Source of the DNA: CAZYBC01 sp964645645
GTDB taxonomy: Bacteria; Patescibacteriota; Microgenomatia; UBA1400; PJMF01
NCBI GenBank assembly: GCA_964645645.1
Contig: CAZYBC010000011.1
Span: forward strand, 1-37,552
Length of the DNA stretch: 37,552 bases
Direction: 5' to 3'
The notes under the pieces are model-generated. The model had not been told where the DNA came from. It worked only from the letters and a program-made list of their open reading frames with translations, and did no database searches. The position numbers were made by a program, and so were the translations under genes. This document shows, piece by piece, positions 16,576 to 26,072 of this stretch (the stretch's first letter is position 1; each line of letters opens with the position of its first letter).

Positions 16576-18705
16576 ATGTCAAATTCTGTTAATAAAACAG
16601 TGCCACTTAACCGCATTCGTAATATTGGGGTAATTGCCCATATCGATGCAGGTAAAACTACTACCACCGAACGTATTTTGTTTTTTACTGGTAAAACTTA
16701 CAAGATTGGTGAAGTTCATGAAGGCGCTGCTGTAATGGACTGGATGGAACAAGAACAAGAAAGAGGGATCACCATTCAATCTGCTGCTACTACTACTTTC
16801 TGGACTCAACATTTTGATTGTCATCTTCCTAAAGCTGATTATCGTTTTAATATTATTGATACTCCTGGTCACGTTGATTTTACTGCTGAAGTAGAACGTT
16901 CTTTACGTGTTCTTGATGGAGGTATTACTGTTTTGGATGCTAGTGAAGGTGTTCAATCTCAATCAGAAACCGTCTGGCGTCAAGCTGATAAATATAATGT
17001 GCCTCGTATTTGTTTTGTTAACAAAATGGATAAAGTTGGGGCTGACTTTGCCGCTACTGTTAAAGATATCCGCGAAAAATTTGGTGTTAAACCAGCCGAA
17101 ATGGTTTTACCAATGGGGGCTGAAAATTCTTTTTGTGGTTCCATAATGTTATTAGATCGCAAAGCTGTTTATTACAAAGATCAAGACCCAAAGACTCCTC
17201 CAGAATGGATTGATATTCCAGAAGAATATAAAGAAGCTGCTGAGAAGAAACGTCAAGAATTAGTAGAAGCAATTGCTGAAACTGATGAAGTGTTAATGGA
17301 AAAATTCTTTAATGGTGAAGAAATGAGCGTCAATGAATTAAAGGCTGCTTTAAGAAAAGCTGTTATTAACTATGAATTAGTGCCAGTTTTTGCCGGTAGT
17401 TCTTTACGTAATATGGGTGTTCATAGTTTACTTGATGCAATTGTGGAATATTTACCTTCTCCAACAGATATTAAAAAAATTGTTGGTAAAGATTCTAAGA
17501 CTGGTGAAGAAACTGAAAGACAATTAGTTCCAGAAGAAAAATTTGCTGCTTTAGCTTTTAAGATTCAAACCGATCCTCATGTTGGTCGCTTAACTTACTT
17601 ACGTATTTATTCTGGAGTCTTAAAATCAGGTAGTTATACTTATAATTCTAGTAAAGATTGCCGAGAACGCGTTGGTCGTTTACTCTTAATGTACTCCAAT
17701 CAACGTGAAGAAATTGAAGAAGGTAAAGCTGGTGAAATTGTGGCAGTGATTGGTTTTAAAGATACTAAAACTGGTGATACTCTTTGTGATGAAGCTACAC
17801 CATTAGAATTGGAAAGAATTACTTTTGCTGAACCAGTGATCTCATTAGCTATCGAACCTCAAACTAAAGCTGACCAACAAAAAATGGGCTTAGCTCTTAA
17901 CAAATTATCTGAAGAAGATCCAACCTTTAGTATTAAAGTTGATCAAGAAACTGGTCAAACTATTATTGGTGGTATGGGCGAGCTTCATCTTGAAATTATT
18001 GTAGATAGAATGAAACGTGAATTTAAGGTTGATGCTAATGTTGGTAAACCTCAAGTAGCCTATCGAGAAACTATTACTCAAGAAGCTAAAGGTGAAGGTA
18101 AATACATTAAACAAACTGGTGGACATGGTCAATACGGTCACGTTTTACTTAGATTAGAACCTAGAGATCGTGGGACAGGTTATGAATTTGTAAACGAAAT
18201 TAAAGGTGGTGTAGTTCCTCGTGAATTTATTGAACCTACTAATAAAGGTGTTAAAGAATCTTTGGAAAGAGGCTTTTTAGCTGGTTATCCAATGACTGAC
18301 ATTAAAGTTACTCTTTACGATGGGTCTTACCATGATGTTGACTCTAGTGAATTATCCTTTAAGATGGCTGGTTCTTTAGCTATGCGTAATGCTATGCCAA
18401 CTGCCGGAATGGTTTTACTTGAACCTATCATGAAAGTTGAAGTTACTACACCAGAAGAATTTATGGGAGATGTTTTAGGTGATTTAGGTGGTCGTAGAGC
18501 TCAAATTCAAGGTACTAGTCAAAGAGGAACTGCTGTAATTATTACCGCTTTAGTTCCTTTGGCAGAAATGCAAGGATATGTTACAATTTTAAGAAGCATG
18601 ACACAAGGTCGTGCAACTAGTGTAATGTTGCCAAGCCATTATGCAGAAGTGCCTAAGCAAATTACTGACAAAGTCGTTGAAGAACGCAAAGGTATTAAAA
18701 AATAA
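16576..18705 (+). CDS. fusA: Elongation factor G
   Basis: Translocation GTPase, 709 aa. The GTP-binding motifs are G1 AHIDAGKT (21-28), the G2 region RGITI (63-67), G3 DTPGH (95-99) and G4 NKMD (149-152). Domains II-V follow, with GGMGELHLEI and the domain IV tip GGHGQYGHV. A ~10-residue insert before DTPGH (TQHFDCHLPKADYR) is slightly longer than in E. coli. AAAGGAAAG precedes the ATG. It is co-transcribed with tuf, 24 nt downstream, in the normal str-operon order. Confidence 0.99.
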   Translation: MSNSVNKTVPLNRIRNIGVIAHIDAGKTTTTERILFFTGKTYKIGEVHEGAAVMDWMEQEQERGITIQSAATTTFWTQHFDCHLPKADYRFNIIDTPGHVDFTAEVERSLRVLDGGITVLDASEGVQSQSETVWRQADKYNVPRICFVNKMDKVGADFAATVKDIREKFGVKPAEMVLPMGAENSFCGSIMLLDRKAVYYKDQDPKTPPEWIDIPEEYKEAAEKKRQELVEAIAETDEVLMEKFFNGEEMSVNELKAALRKAVINYELVPVFAGSSLRNMGVHSLLDAIVEYLPSPTDIKKIVGKDSKTGEETERQLVPEEKFAALAFKIQTDPHVGRLTYLRIYSGVLKSGSYTYNSSKDCRERVGRLLLMYSNQREEIEEGKAGEIVAVIGFKDTKTGDTLCDEATPLELERITFAEPVISLAIEPQTKADQQKMGLALNKLSEEDPTFSIKVDQETGQTIIGGMGELHLEIIVDRMKREFKVDANVGKPQVAYRETITQEAKGEGKYIKQTGGHGQYGHVLLRLEPRDRGTGYEFVNEIKGGVVPREFIEPTNKGVKESLERGFLAGYPMTDIKVTLYDGSYHDVDSSELSFKMAGSLAMRNAMPTAGMVLLEPIMKVEVTTPEEFMGDVLGDLGGRRAQIQGTSQRGTAVIITALVPLAEMQGYVTILRSMTQGRATSVMLPSHYAEVPKQITDKVVEERKGIKK

Positions 18706-18729
18706 AAATTAAAAAAAAGGAGAAAAACT

Positions 18730-19923
<1,194 letters not shown>

Positions 19924-19939
19924 AAGGGAAATTTAGGTT

Positions 19940-19972
19940 AATAACCCCGTCTTTTTAGACGGGGTTATTTAA
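19940..19972 (+). terminator. Intrinsic terminator after tuf
   Basis: AATAACCCCGTC (19940-19951) pairs perfectly with GACGGGGTTATT (19958-19969) across a TTTTTA loop. The 12-bp stem has a GC-rich core and is followed by a short T-rich run. It ends the fusA-tuf transcript. Confidence 0.88.
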
Positions 19973-20020
19973 TCTTAAGGGGTAAAATCAATAAAAGACA
20001 GGCAAAAAAGAGTTTTCCCC

Positions 20021-20049
20021 TGTACACAAGATAAAAAATATATTATAAT
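20021..20049 (+). promoter_or_regulatory. Promoter of the S10/spc operon
   Basis: TGTACA (20021-20026, 4/6 match) and a perfect TATAAT (20044-20049) with 17-bp spacing. Predicted start ~20056, leader ~54 nt. No long S10-type leader structure precedes rpsJ. Confidence 0.75.
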
Positions 20050-20109
20050 CACGCCTTGTCTTTATATTAGTAAATATTAAATTAATACATATAAACTTAA
20101 CAAATAAAT

Positions 20110-20442
20110 ATGGCGAATAAAGTTAATAAACAACCGGCATCCTACAAGATTAGGGTTAGACTAAAATCCTATGATCATCGAGTCATTGACGAGGCTGCCA
20201 GAAAGATTTTACAAACTGCTCTTTCAACAGGAGCTAAGGTAGTTGGTCCTGTACCTTTACCTACCAATACTAAATCTTTCACTGTTTTAACTTCGCCACA
20301 CACTGATAAAAATGCCCAAGAACATTATGAGATTAGAACTCATAAGAGATTGATTGAAATTATCAATCCAACAGGCAAAACTATTGATTCATTGATGCAC
20401 CTAGAATTACCTGGTGGGGTTGATATTCAGATTAAAATGTAG
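20110..20442 (+). CDS. rpsJ: Ribosomal protein S10
   Basis: Small-subunit head protein; in other bacteria it also partners NusB in antitermination. The 110-aa sequence has IRVRLKSYDHRVIDEAARKI, VVGPVPLPTNTKSFTVLTSPHTDKNAQEHYEIRTHKR and the final ELPGGVDIQIK. It is about 7 residues longer at the N-terminus than the E. coli protein. There is no Shine-Dalgarno sequence before the ATG, although it opens the largest operon here. A 156-nt gap with a long hairpin separates it from rplC. Confidence 0.98.
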   Translation: MANKVNKQPASYKIRVRLKSYDHRVIDEAARKILQTALSTGAKVVGPVPLPTNTKSFTVLTSPHTDKNAQEHYEIRTHKRLIEIINPTGKTIDSLMHLELPGGVDIQIKM

Positions 20443-20445
20443 TTA

Positions 20446-20504
20446 AAAGGAGATTTTATTTTTAATGGCTTTTTTAACTAAATAGCATTAAAAATAAAAT
20501 TTCC
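20446..20504 (+). promoter_or_regulatory. 19-bp hairpin between rpsJ and rplC, with mini-ORF
   Basis: GGAGATTTTATTTTTAATG (20449-20467) pairs with 20486-20504 over 19 bp (one G-T pair), around an 18-nt loop. A Shine-Dalgarno-like AAAGGAG (20446-20452) begins just before and runs into the 5' arm. A six-codon frame ATG GCT TTT TTA ACT AAA TAG (20465-20485) starts at the end of that arm and stops exactly at the end of the loop. It has no long T-tract, so it does not look like a terminator. Possible autoregulatory, processing or leader-peptide element. Confidence 0.55.
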
Positions 20505-20537
20505 ACCAACTCAAGATTACTAAAAAATAATCAAAGT

Positions 20538-20564
20538 TTGACTAGGTCAAGCTAAAAATACTAA
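20538..20564 (+). promoter_or_regulatory. Weak promoter-like sequence before rplC
   Basis: TTGACT (20538-20543) and TACTAA (20559-20564) at a short 15-bp spacing. The TTGAC-TAG-GTCAA inverted repeat covers the -35. It might give rplC-secY a second promoter; evidence is thin. Confidence 0.22.
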
Positions 20565-20598
20565 TTAATAACAATAATTAAGAAAATAGGATTAGAAA

Positions 20599-21387
20599 AT
20601 GTTAAACACGCTATTTGCTACCAAAACTGGCATGAGACAGGCTTGGGATATCTCAGGCAAGCGTTTAGCTGTCACTCGTTTAGTAGTAGACACCAATGCT
20701 GTCATTTCTAAGAGAGCTCTCAAAGCTAAAAATAGACCTGAAAACAATCAAGTTCAGGACTGTTTAATTTTAGAAGTTGCTTATGGTAAGAAAAAATTAA
20801 AAAATTGTACCAAGCCTTTAAAAACCAAAATTGAAAAAGTTGGTTTAGCTCAAGGTTTCAAAGATTTAGTTGGTTTAAAATTTTTCTTCAACGAAAATAA
20901 TAAAGAAGAAGTTGATGCTTTATTAAAACCAGGTGATGTTATTAAATTAACCGATGTTTTAGAAGTGGGTGATATTGTTTCCATTCAAGGTAGAAGTAAA
21001 GGTAAAGGTTTTGCTGGTGTGATGAAACGTCATGGCTTTCACGGTGGTCCACGTACTCATGGTCAATCTGACCGCGGTCGTGCTCCTGGGGCTATTGGTT
21101 GTCGTACTACTCCAGGTAGAGTTTTCCTTGGCCAAAGAATGGCTGGCCATATGGGTGATGTTTTAAAAACTGTCAGTAATTTAGTGGTTTTACATATTGA
21201 TTCAGAAAGAAATGAACTTTGGGTCAATGGTCCAATTCCAGGTTATAATACTAGCACCGTTAAAATTACTAAGACTGGTGTTAAAAAAACCATTCAATTA
21301 GATAAAAAAGCTTGTGGAATCAAAGAAACCGTTAAGAAAGATTCTCAAGAAACTCAATCAACAGAAGTTAAGAAAGAAGAAAACTAG
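20599..21387 (+). CDS. rplC: Ribosomal protein L3
   Basis: Early-assembly 50S protein whose loop reaches toward the peptidyl-transferase centre. The central signature is clear: KGKGFAGVMKRHGFHGGPRTHG...RAPGAIGCRTTPGRVFLGQRMAGHMG. The N-terminus (MLNTLFATKTGMRQAWD) is the usual family start. At 262 aa it is about 50 residues longer than E. coli L3, with extra sequence in the first domain and a charged tail rich in K, E and Q. The start is supported by AGGA 10 nt upstream. rplD begins 2 nt after its stop. Confidence 0.97.
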   Translation: MLNTLFATKTGMRQAWDISGKRLAVTRLVVDTNAVISKRALKAKNRPENNQVQDCLILEVAYGKKKLKNCTKPLKTKIEKVGLAQGFKDLVGLKFFFNENNKEEVDALLKPGDVIKLTDVLEVGDIVSIQGRSKGKGFAGVMKRHGFHGGPRTHGQSDRGRAPGAIGCRTTPGRVFLGQRMAGHMGDVLKTVSNLVVLHIDSERNELWVNGPIPGYNTSTVKITKTGVKKTIQLDKKACGIKETVKKDSQETQSTEVKKEEN

Positions 21388-21389
21388 AT

Positions 21390-22169
21390 ATGCAACTCAA
21401 AATGATCAAAGCTACTGATCAAAATGCCAAACTAACTGTGAGTGATGATTTATTTGTTAAAAAAGTAAATCGAACTTTATTAGCTCAAGCTATCCGTGTT
21501 TATTTGAGTAATCAAAGACAAGGTACTAGCAAAGTGCAAACTCGCAGTGACGTTGATAGAACTAGCAAAAAAATCTATAAACAAAAAGGGACTGGTAATG
21601 CTCGTCATGGTGATAGAACTGCTAACCTTTTTAAAGGCGGTGCTGTTTGTCATGGTCCAACTGGTAATGAAAATTGGAAAAGAGATTTATCTGCTACTTT
21701 AAAGAAAGTTGCTTTAAAGAATGTTTTAACTGTTCAAGCTGAAAATATTATTGTCACTGATGAAATTTTAAGATCTATTGGTAAAACCAAAGAAGCTAAT
21801 CAATTTTTAACTAAAGTTGGTTTAGCTGATCAAAAAGTTTTATTAGTTTTACCAGAAAGTTTACCTTTGGTGATGAGATCTTTTAGAAATATTGAAAATG
21901 TTGTAATTACCAATGCTAGCAGATTAAATGTTTATGAAGTAGCTTGCGCTGGTAAAATTTTAGTAACAACCCAAACTTTAAAAGCTTTAGAAGAAAGATT
22001 AAAAAAAGCTCAATCTGAAGTTGCTGAAGTCAAAGTTGTTAAAGAAGCTAAAAAAGTTGTAGCTAAAGAATCAGCTGCTAAAGTAGTTACCAAGCCTAGT
22101 GCTAAAAAAGCTACTAAACCAGCTGCTAAAACTACAGCTAAGAAAAAAACTACTACTAAAACTAAATAA
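21390..22169 (+). CDS. rplD: Ribosomal protein L4, Lys/Ala-rich tail
   Basis: 50S protein lining the exit tunnel. The tunnel-loop region is RTSKKIYKQKGTGNARHGDRTANLFKGGAVCHGP, followed by the globular domain ending near LKALEERLKKAQ (~residue 207). Residues ~210-259 add a low-complexity extension built from K, A, T and V, not found in E. coli L4 (201 aa). In gamma-proteobacteria L4 represses the S10 operon; whether it binds the rpsJ-rplC hairpin here is open. No strong Shine-Dalgarno sequence; probably coupled to rplC. Confidence 0.96.
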   Translation: MQLKMIKATDQNAKLTVSDDLFVKKVNRTLLAQAIRVYLSNQRQGTSKVQTRSDVDRTSKKIYKQKGTGNARHGDRTANLFKGGAVCHGPTGNENWKRDLSATLKKVALKNVLTVQAENIIVTDEILRSIGKTKEANQFLTKVGLADQKVLLVLPESLPLVMRSFRNIENVVITNASRLNVYEVACAGKILVTTQTLKALEERLKKAQSEVAEVKVVKEAKKVVAKESAAKVVTKPSAKKATKPAAKTTAKKKTTTKTK

Positions 22170-22181
22170 CGAAAAAAAACT

Positions 22182-22481
22182 ATGAACGCTTATATTGTCA
22201 AAAAACCAGTTATTACAGAAAAAACTTTAAAATTAGCCAGTACTAGCAATGTTTATACTTTTGAAGTTGCTAAAACTGCTAATAAAAATCAAGTTAAAGA
22301 AGCTGTAGAAAGCATTTTTTCAGTTAAAGTAATTGCTGTTAACACAGTCATGCGTTCTAGAGATTTCAAAAAAACTGGTAAAAGAAGACTGCAAGTAACT
22401 ATGCCTAAAACTAAAAAGGCGATGGTAACTTTAAAGGCAGGAGATAGTATCAATTTATTTGATATCGCTAAAGAAGCTTAA
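22182..22481 (+). CDS. rplW: Ribosomal protein L23
   Basis: Exit-site 50S protein that docks trigger factor and SRP. The 99-aa protein starts with KKPVITEKTLKLAS and YTFEVAKTANKNQVKEAVESIFSVKVIAVNT, the family core. The long basic loop (FKKTGKRRLQVTMPKTKKAMVTL) and C-terminal GDSINLFD are standard. It lies 12 nt after rplD behind an A-rich gap (CGAAAAAAAACT) with no Shine-Dalgarno sequence. Confidence 0.97.
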   Translation: MNAYIVKKPVITEKTLKLASTSNVYTFEVAKTANKNQVKEAVESIFSVKVIAVNTVMRSRDFKKTGKRRLQVTMPKTKKAMVTLKAGDSINLFDIAKEA

Positions 22482-22489
22482 AAGGAATA

Positions 22490-23323
22490 ATGTTAAGAAA
22501 AACTAAACCCAGCACACCAGGAACAAGACACAAAGTGGTTGTTGATCGTTCTGATTTACACAAAGGTGCACCAGAAAAGAGTTTATTAGTTAAAGGTTTG
22601 AAGAAACGTCAAGGTAGAGGTTTTAAAGGTCATATTACCATGAGACATCGTGGTGGTGGTGTAAAAAAGAGAATGAGAATTATTGATTTTAAACGTCGCA
22701 AGCTAGAAGTTCCAGGCTTGGTTAAAAGAGTTGAATATGATCCAATGCGTAGCGCTAATATTGCTTTAATTTATTATAAAGATGGTGCTAAAAGTTACAT
22801 TTTAGCTCCAGAAGGTTTACAAGTTGGTGATACAATTATGGCAGGTGAAAAAGCAGAACCAAGAGTTGGTAATGCTATGCCATTAAAGAATATTCCAATT
22901 GGGATGCCTATTCATAATTTAGAGTTAAGAGCTGGAAAAGGTGGCCAATTAGTTCGTGGAGCTGGTTCAGCTGCTTTAATTCAATCTAAAGAAGGTAAAT
23001 ATGCCACTGTGCAATTACCATCTAAAGAACATCGTTTAGTTAGTTTAGAATGTTTTGCAACTATTGGTCAAATTGGTAATCAAGATTGGAAAAATAGAAA
23101 ATTAGGTAAAGCTGGTGTCAAACGCTTGATGGGTATTAGACCTACTGTTCGTGGTACTGCTCAACATCCTAATTCTCACCCCCACGGTGGTGGTGAAGGC
23201 CGTAGCGGAGTTGGGCTTAAATATTCTAAAACTCCATGGGGAAAGATCGCTTCTCCAGGCAAGAAAACTAGAAGTAAGAAAAAGAGTAATAAATTTATCG
23301 TTAAAGATAGAAGAATTAAATAA
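22490..23323 (+). CDS. rplB: Ribosomal protein L2
   Basis: Large 50S protein next to the peptidyl-transferase centre and needed for subunit joining. The conserved catalytic-region motif SHPHGGGEGRSGVG carries H230 (equivalent to E. coli H229), and GRNxxGHITMRHRGGGVKK appears near the N-terminus as GRGFKGHITMRHRGGG. Length is 277 aa, normal. The basic C-terminus (KKTRSKKKSNKFIVKDRR) is typical. AAAGGA lies only a few bases before the ATG. rpsS starts 3 nt downstream. Confidence 0.98.
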   Translation: MLRKTKPSTPGTRHKVVVDRSDLHKGAPEKSLLVKGLKKRQGRGFKGHITMRHRGGGVKKRMRIIDFKRRKLEVPGLVKRVEYDPMRSANIALIYYKDGAKSYILAPEGLQVGDTIMAGEKAEPRVGNAMPLKNIPIGMPIHNLELRAGKGGQLVRGAGSAALIQSKEGKYATVQLPSKEHRLVSLECFATIGQIGNQDWKNRKLGKAGVKRLMGIRPTVRGTAQHPNSHPHGGGEGRSGVGLKYSKTPWGKIASPGKKTRSKKKSNKFIVKDRRIK

Positions 23324-23326
23324 TCT

Positions 23327-23611
23327 ATGTCAAGAAGTAGTAAAAAAGGACCATTCATTGATGCTAAACTTTTGCAAAAAGTGCAAAAGCAAAAAGAGAC
23401 TGGTGAAAAGAAAGCTATCAAAACTTGGAGCAGAGCTTGTATCATCGCCCCAGATTTTGTTGGTCATACCTTTATGGTTCACCAAGGTAAAAACTTCATT
23501 GAAGTTTTTGTTAATGAATCAATGGTTGGTCATAAATTAGGTGAGTTTGCTCCTACAAGGACCTTTAGAGGTCATGGTAAGGTGGTTAAACGTCTCTTAA
23601 CTAAGACTTAA
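23327..23611 (+). CDS. rpsS: Ribosomal protein S19
   Basis: Small-subunit head protein that contacts A-site tRNA and bridges to the 50S. The 94-aa protein starts with SRSSKKGPFIDAKLLQKV and contains TWSRACIIAPDFVGHTFMVHQGKNFIEVFV and the C-terminal KLGEFAPTRTFRGHGK. All are family signatures at normal length. The ATG is 3 nt after the rplB stop with no Shine-Dalgarno sequence, so it is probably translated by coupling. Confidence 0.97.
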   Translation: MSRSSKKGPFIDAKLLQKVQKQKETGEKKAIKTWSRACIIAPDFVGHTFMVHQGKNFIEVFVNESMVGHKLGEFAPTRTFRGHGKVVKRLLTKT

Positions 23612-23621
23612 AGGAAATTCT

Positions 23622-24158
23622 ATGTTAATTGTGGCAACACAGAAAAATACCAGACAAGCACCACGCAAAGTTAGATTAGTTGCTAACTCTGTGAAAAAAT
23701 TGCCTTTAGAACAGGCAATCAAACAATTAGCTTTGGTAGAACGCAAATCAACCGTTGTTCTGCTTAAGGTAATGCGTCAAGCTTTAGCTAATGCCTGGCA
23801 TAATCATAACCTTAAATTAGAAGATTTAAAATTAAATAATATTTTGATTGAAACTGGTCCAGTCTACAAAAGATATCGATCAGTTAGTCGTGGCAGAGCT
23901 CACTCTATTTTTAAGAGAACTTGTCATGTCAGAGTAATTTTAGAAGCTAAACAAGATCAAGTAGTAGCTCCTAAAGTTACTGAACCTGCAGAAAAAGCTA
24001 CTGTTAAAGTAGCTGAAAAAACTGAAACTAAAAAAGTAAAAGCTATTAATAAACAGCCAGAATTAGTAAAATCTGATAAAAAGATTGCTGCTACTAAAGC
24101 TGTTAAACAACAAGCTACTAAAAAAATTAGAACCAAAAGTTTCGGAGGGAGGAAATAA
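23622..24158 (+). CDS. rplV: Ribosomal protein L22, long basic tail
   Basis: 50S protein whose beta-hairpin narrows the exit tunnel. The core (~1-110) has NTRQAPRKVRLVANSVKKLPLEQAIKQL, the NAWHNHNLKLEDL helix and the hairpin YKRYRSVSRGRAHSIFKRTCHVRVIL. A ~65-residue tail rich in K, A, T and V follows and ends in a GGRK motif, so the protein is 178 aa against ~110 in E. coli. AAAGGAAA sits before the ATG. rpsC begins 3 nt after the stop, and its strong Shine-Dalgarno sequence is encoded in the last codons of this tail. Confidence 0.95.
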   Translation: MLIVATQKNTRQAPRKVRLVANSVKKLPLEQAIKQLALVERKSTVVLLKVMRQALANAWHNHNLKLEDLKLNNILIETGPVYKRYRSVSRGRAHSIFKRTCHVRVILEAKQDQVVAPKVTEPAEKATVKVAEKTETKKVKAINKQPELVKSDKKIAATKAVKQQATKKIRTKSFGGRK

Positions 24159-24161
24159 CCT

Positions 24162-24812
24162 ATGGGTCAAAAAGTCAATCCTACTGGTTTTAGATTAGGC
24201 AACATTTTTACTTGGAAATCTCGTTGGTTTGCTAGTAAAGTAAATTATGCCGATCAAGTTATTGAAGATCATAAAGTTAGAGAATTTTTAAATGACAAAT
24301 TAGCTAGTGCTGGTTTAGTCAGTGTTGATATTGAACGCTCTTTAACTAGAATTAAGATTATTTTAAGTGTTGCTAGACCAGGTGTCGTTATTGGTAAAGG
24401 TGGTAAAAATTTGGAAGATATCAAAAAAGCCATCGAAAAAACCATTAATCTTGGTCAAGATAAAAAACAACAAAAAAGAGTGGAATTAAAAGTTGAAGAA
24501 GTTAAAGAACCAGATTTAAGTGCCAAATTAGTGGTGCAAAGAATTGCTACTCAATTAATTAGCCGTTATCCTCATCGTCGAGCTATTAATCAAGCTTTAG
24601 AAAAAGTGATGGATGCTGGAGCTAAGGGAGTAAAAATTCAATTATCTGGAAGAATTAACGGAGCTGAAATTGGTCGTAGTGAAAAATATTTTAAAGGGAG
24701 TGTCCCTACTCAAACTTTGAGAGCAAATATTGATTATTACGAAGCTCCTGCCAAAACCCGCTCTGGGTATGTAGGGATCAAAGTTTGGATCTATAAAGGA
24801 GAAGTAATCTAA
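24162..24812 (+). CDS. rpsC: Ribosomal protein S3
   Basis: Small-subunit protein at the mRNA entry site with helicase-like function. The N-terminal MGQKVNPTGFRLG is diagnostic. The KH domain has the loop GKGG (78-81), and the C-terminal domain contains RRAINQALEKVMDAGAKGVKIQLSGRINGAEIGRSE. 216 aa, slightly short of the E. coli 233, without a long C-terminal extension. A very strong GGAGGGAGGAAA precedes the start. The stop overlaps the rplP start by one base (TAATG). Confidence 0.98.
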   Translation: MGQKVNPTGFRLGNIFTWKSRWFASKVNYADQVIEDHKVREFLNDKLASAGLVSVDIERSLTRIKIILSVARPGVVIGKGGKNLEDIKKAIEKTINLGQDKKQQKRVELKVEEVKEPDLSAKLVVQRIATQLISRYPHRRAINQALEKVMDAGAKGVKIQLSGRINGAEIGRSEKYFKGSVPTQTLRANIDYYEAPAKTRSGYVGIKVWIYKGEVI

Positions 24813-25216
24813 TGTTACAACCTAAAAGACGCAAATACCGTAAAGAATTTAGAGACAAAAATAAAGGTGTAGCTACTCGTGGCACAACTTTAGCTTTTGG
24901 TGAATATGGTTTAAAGGCTTTAGCCGGTGGCTGGTTATCTTCAAAAGAGATCGAAGCTGCTCGTAAAAAAATTACCTATGCTACCAAAAGAACTGGGAAA
25001 TATTGGATTAGAATTTTCCCCCACAAACCAATTACCAAAAAACCAATTGGGGTTAAAATGGGTTCTGGTAAAGGGGCAATTGATTGTTACGTAGCTGTGA
25101 TTAAACCAGGTACAATTTTATTTGAAATAGGTGGCGTGACTTTAGATGTCGCTAAAGAAGCTTTCACTAAAGCTGCTCATAAAATATCTTTAAAAACTAA
25201 ATTGATTGAAAAATAA
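24812..25216 (+). CDS. rplP: Ribosomal protein L16
   Basis: 50S protein that helps position A-site tRNA. The 134-aa sequence shows LQPKRRKYRKEF at the start, the ARKKITYATKRTGKYWIRIFPHKPITKKPIGVKMGSGKG core and an IKPGTILFEIGGV stretch. Length is normal. The start codon shares its A with the rpsC stop, a 1-nt overlap that implies translational coupling. GGAG lies about 10 nt upstream. Confidence 0.98.
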   Translation: MLQPKRRKYRKEFRDKNKGVATRGTTLAFGEYGLKALAGGWLSSKEIEAARKKITYATKRTGKYWIRIFPHKPITKKPIGVKMGSGKGAIDCYVAVIKPGTILFEIGGVTLDVAKEAFTKAAHKISLKTKLIEK

Positions 25217-25222
25217 GGATGT

Positions 25223-25459
25223 ATGAAAAGAAATGATATTAAAGCTTTACATGAAAAAAGTTTAGACGAGTTAAATAAGCTAAATCAAGACTTATTAGCT
25301 AAATTAGCTAAATTAAGACTTGAAAAAAGTGCCAGAAGGTTAGAAAATACCAGTTCTGTCAAAAATATTGCTGATGATTTAGCAAGAGTGAAAACTCTTA
25401 TTACTCAAAAACAGTTAATGTCAGCTAATGAACAAAAGACAGCAAAAGAAACTAAATAA
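25223..25459 (+). CDS. rpmC: Ribosomal protein L29
   Basis: Small two-helix 50S protein near the tunnel exit. 78 aa, with the family pattern LHEKSLDELNKLNQDLLAKLAKLRLEKSARRLENTSSVKNIADDLARVKTLITQK. The C-terminal ~15 residues are an extra polar tail. An AAGGAT sequence precedes the ATG. It sits between rplP and rpsQ as in the standard S10 operon. Confidence 0.94.
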   Translation: MKRNDIKALHEKSLDELNKLNQDLLAKLAKLRLEKSARRLENTSSVKNIADDLARVKTLITQKQLMSANEQKTAKETK

Positions 25460-25461
25460 TT

Positions 25462-25695
25462 ATGAAAACTATTAATGGAACAGTGACCAGTGTAAAGAAT
25501 GAAAAAACCGCAAAGGTTTTGGTCGTCCGTAAATGGCAACATCCTTTATACAAAAAATATGTTAAAAGAAGCAAAAATTATGCTTGTCATCTTGAAGGTT
25601 TAAGTGTTAAAGAAGGTGATAATGTGATTATTGAGGAAACTAGACCAATTAGTAAAACTAAACGCTTTAAAATAGTTAATATTATAGAAAAATAA
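25462..25695 (+). CDS. rpsQ: Ribosomal protein S17
   Basis: OB-fold primary 16S-binding protein, 77 aa. It has NGTVTSVKNEKTAKVLVVRKWQHPLYKKYVKRSKNYACHLE and VKEGDNVIIEETRPISKTKRFKIV, the conserved family core. The ATG is 2 nt after the rpmC stop, preceded by TAATT with no Shine-Dalgarno sequence. It is probably translated by reinitiation. Confidence 0.97.
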   Translation: MKTINGTVTSVKNEKTAKVLVVRKWQHPLYKKYVKRSKNYACHLEGLSVKEGDNVIIEETRPISKTKRFKIVNIIEK

Positions 25696-25697
25696 TT

Positions 25698-26072
25698 ATG
25701 ATACAACTTAGAACAGTCTTACGAGTTGCAGACAATAGCGGAGCCAGAAAACTGAGAGTTATTCAAGTTTTAGGAGGTTCTAGACGCCGTTTTGGTTATG
25801 TTGGTGACATCGTTTCTGCTTCAGTGATTGAAGCAGATCCTCAAACCAGCTTAGTCAAAGGTAGCAAAGTTAAAGCTGTCCTCGTAAGAACAACCAAAGA
25901 GTATAAACGTCCTAGTGGAGAATATATCCGCTTTGATGATAACGCAGCAGTTGTCGTTGAATCTCGCAAAAACCCAGAACCAGTTGGTACTCGCGTTTTT
26001 GGCCCTATTGCTAGAGAAGTCAAAGACAATGGTTTTGCTAAAATAGCTAGCTTAGCTCCGGAGGTATTATGA
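25698..26072 (+). CDS. rplN: Ribosomal protein L14
   Basis: 50S interface protein, forming a bridge with 16S rRNA. 124 aa, with MIQLRTVLRVADNSGARKLRVIQVLGG, IRFDDNAAVVVESRKNPEPVGTRVFGPIAREV and an ending in KIASLAPEVL, all standard. It follows rpsQ by 2 nt. Its TGA stop overlaps the rplX ATG (ATGA), and the rplX Shine-Dalgarno sequence (GGAGG) is encoded in its last codons. Confidence 0.98.
   Translation: MIQLRTVLRVADNSGARKLRVIQVLGGSRRRFGYVGDIVSASVIEADPQTSLVKGSKVKAVLVRTTKEYKRPSGEYIRFDDNAAVVVESRKNPEPVGTRVFGPIAREVKDNGFAKIASLAPEVL

Noticed and set aside
16579..16872. 97-aa minus-strand frame inside the fusA G domain
   Set aside because: Antisense to the conserved GTPase motifs; explained by fusA codon use.
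23151..23540. 129-aa plus-strand frame across rplB and rpsS
   Set aside because: Overlaps two confident ribosomal genes in another frame; no recognisable domain.
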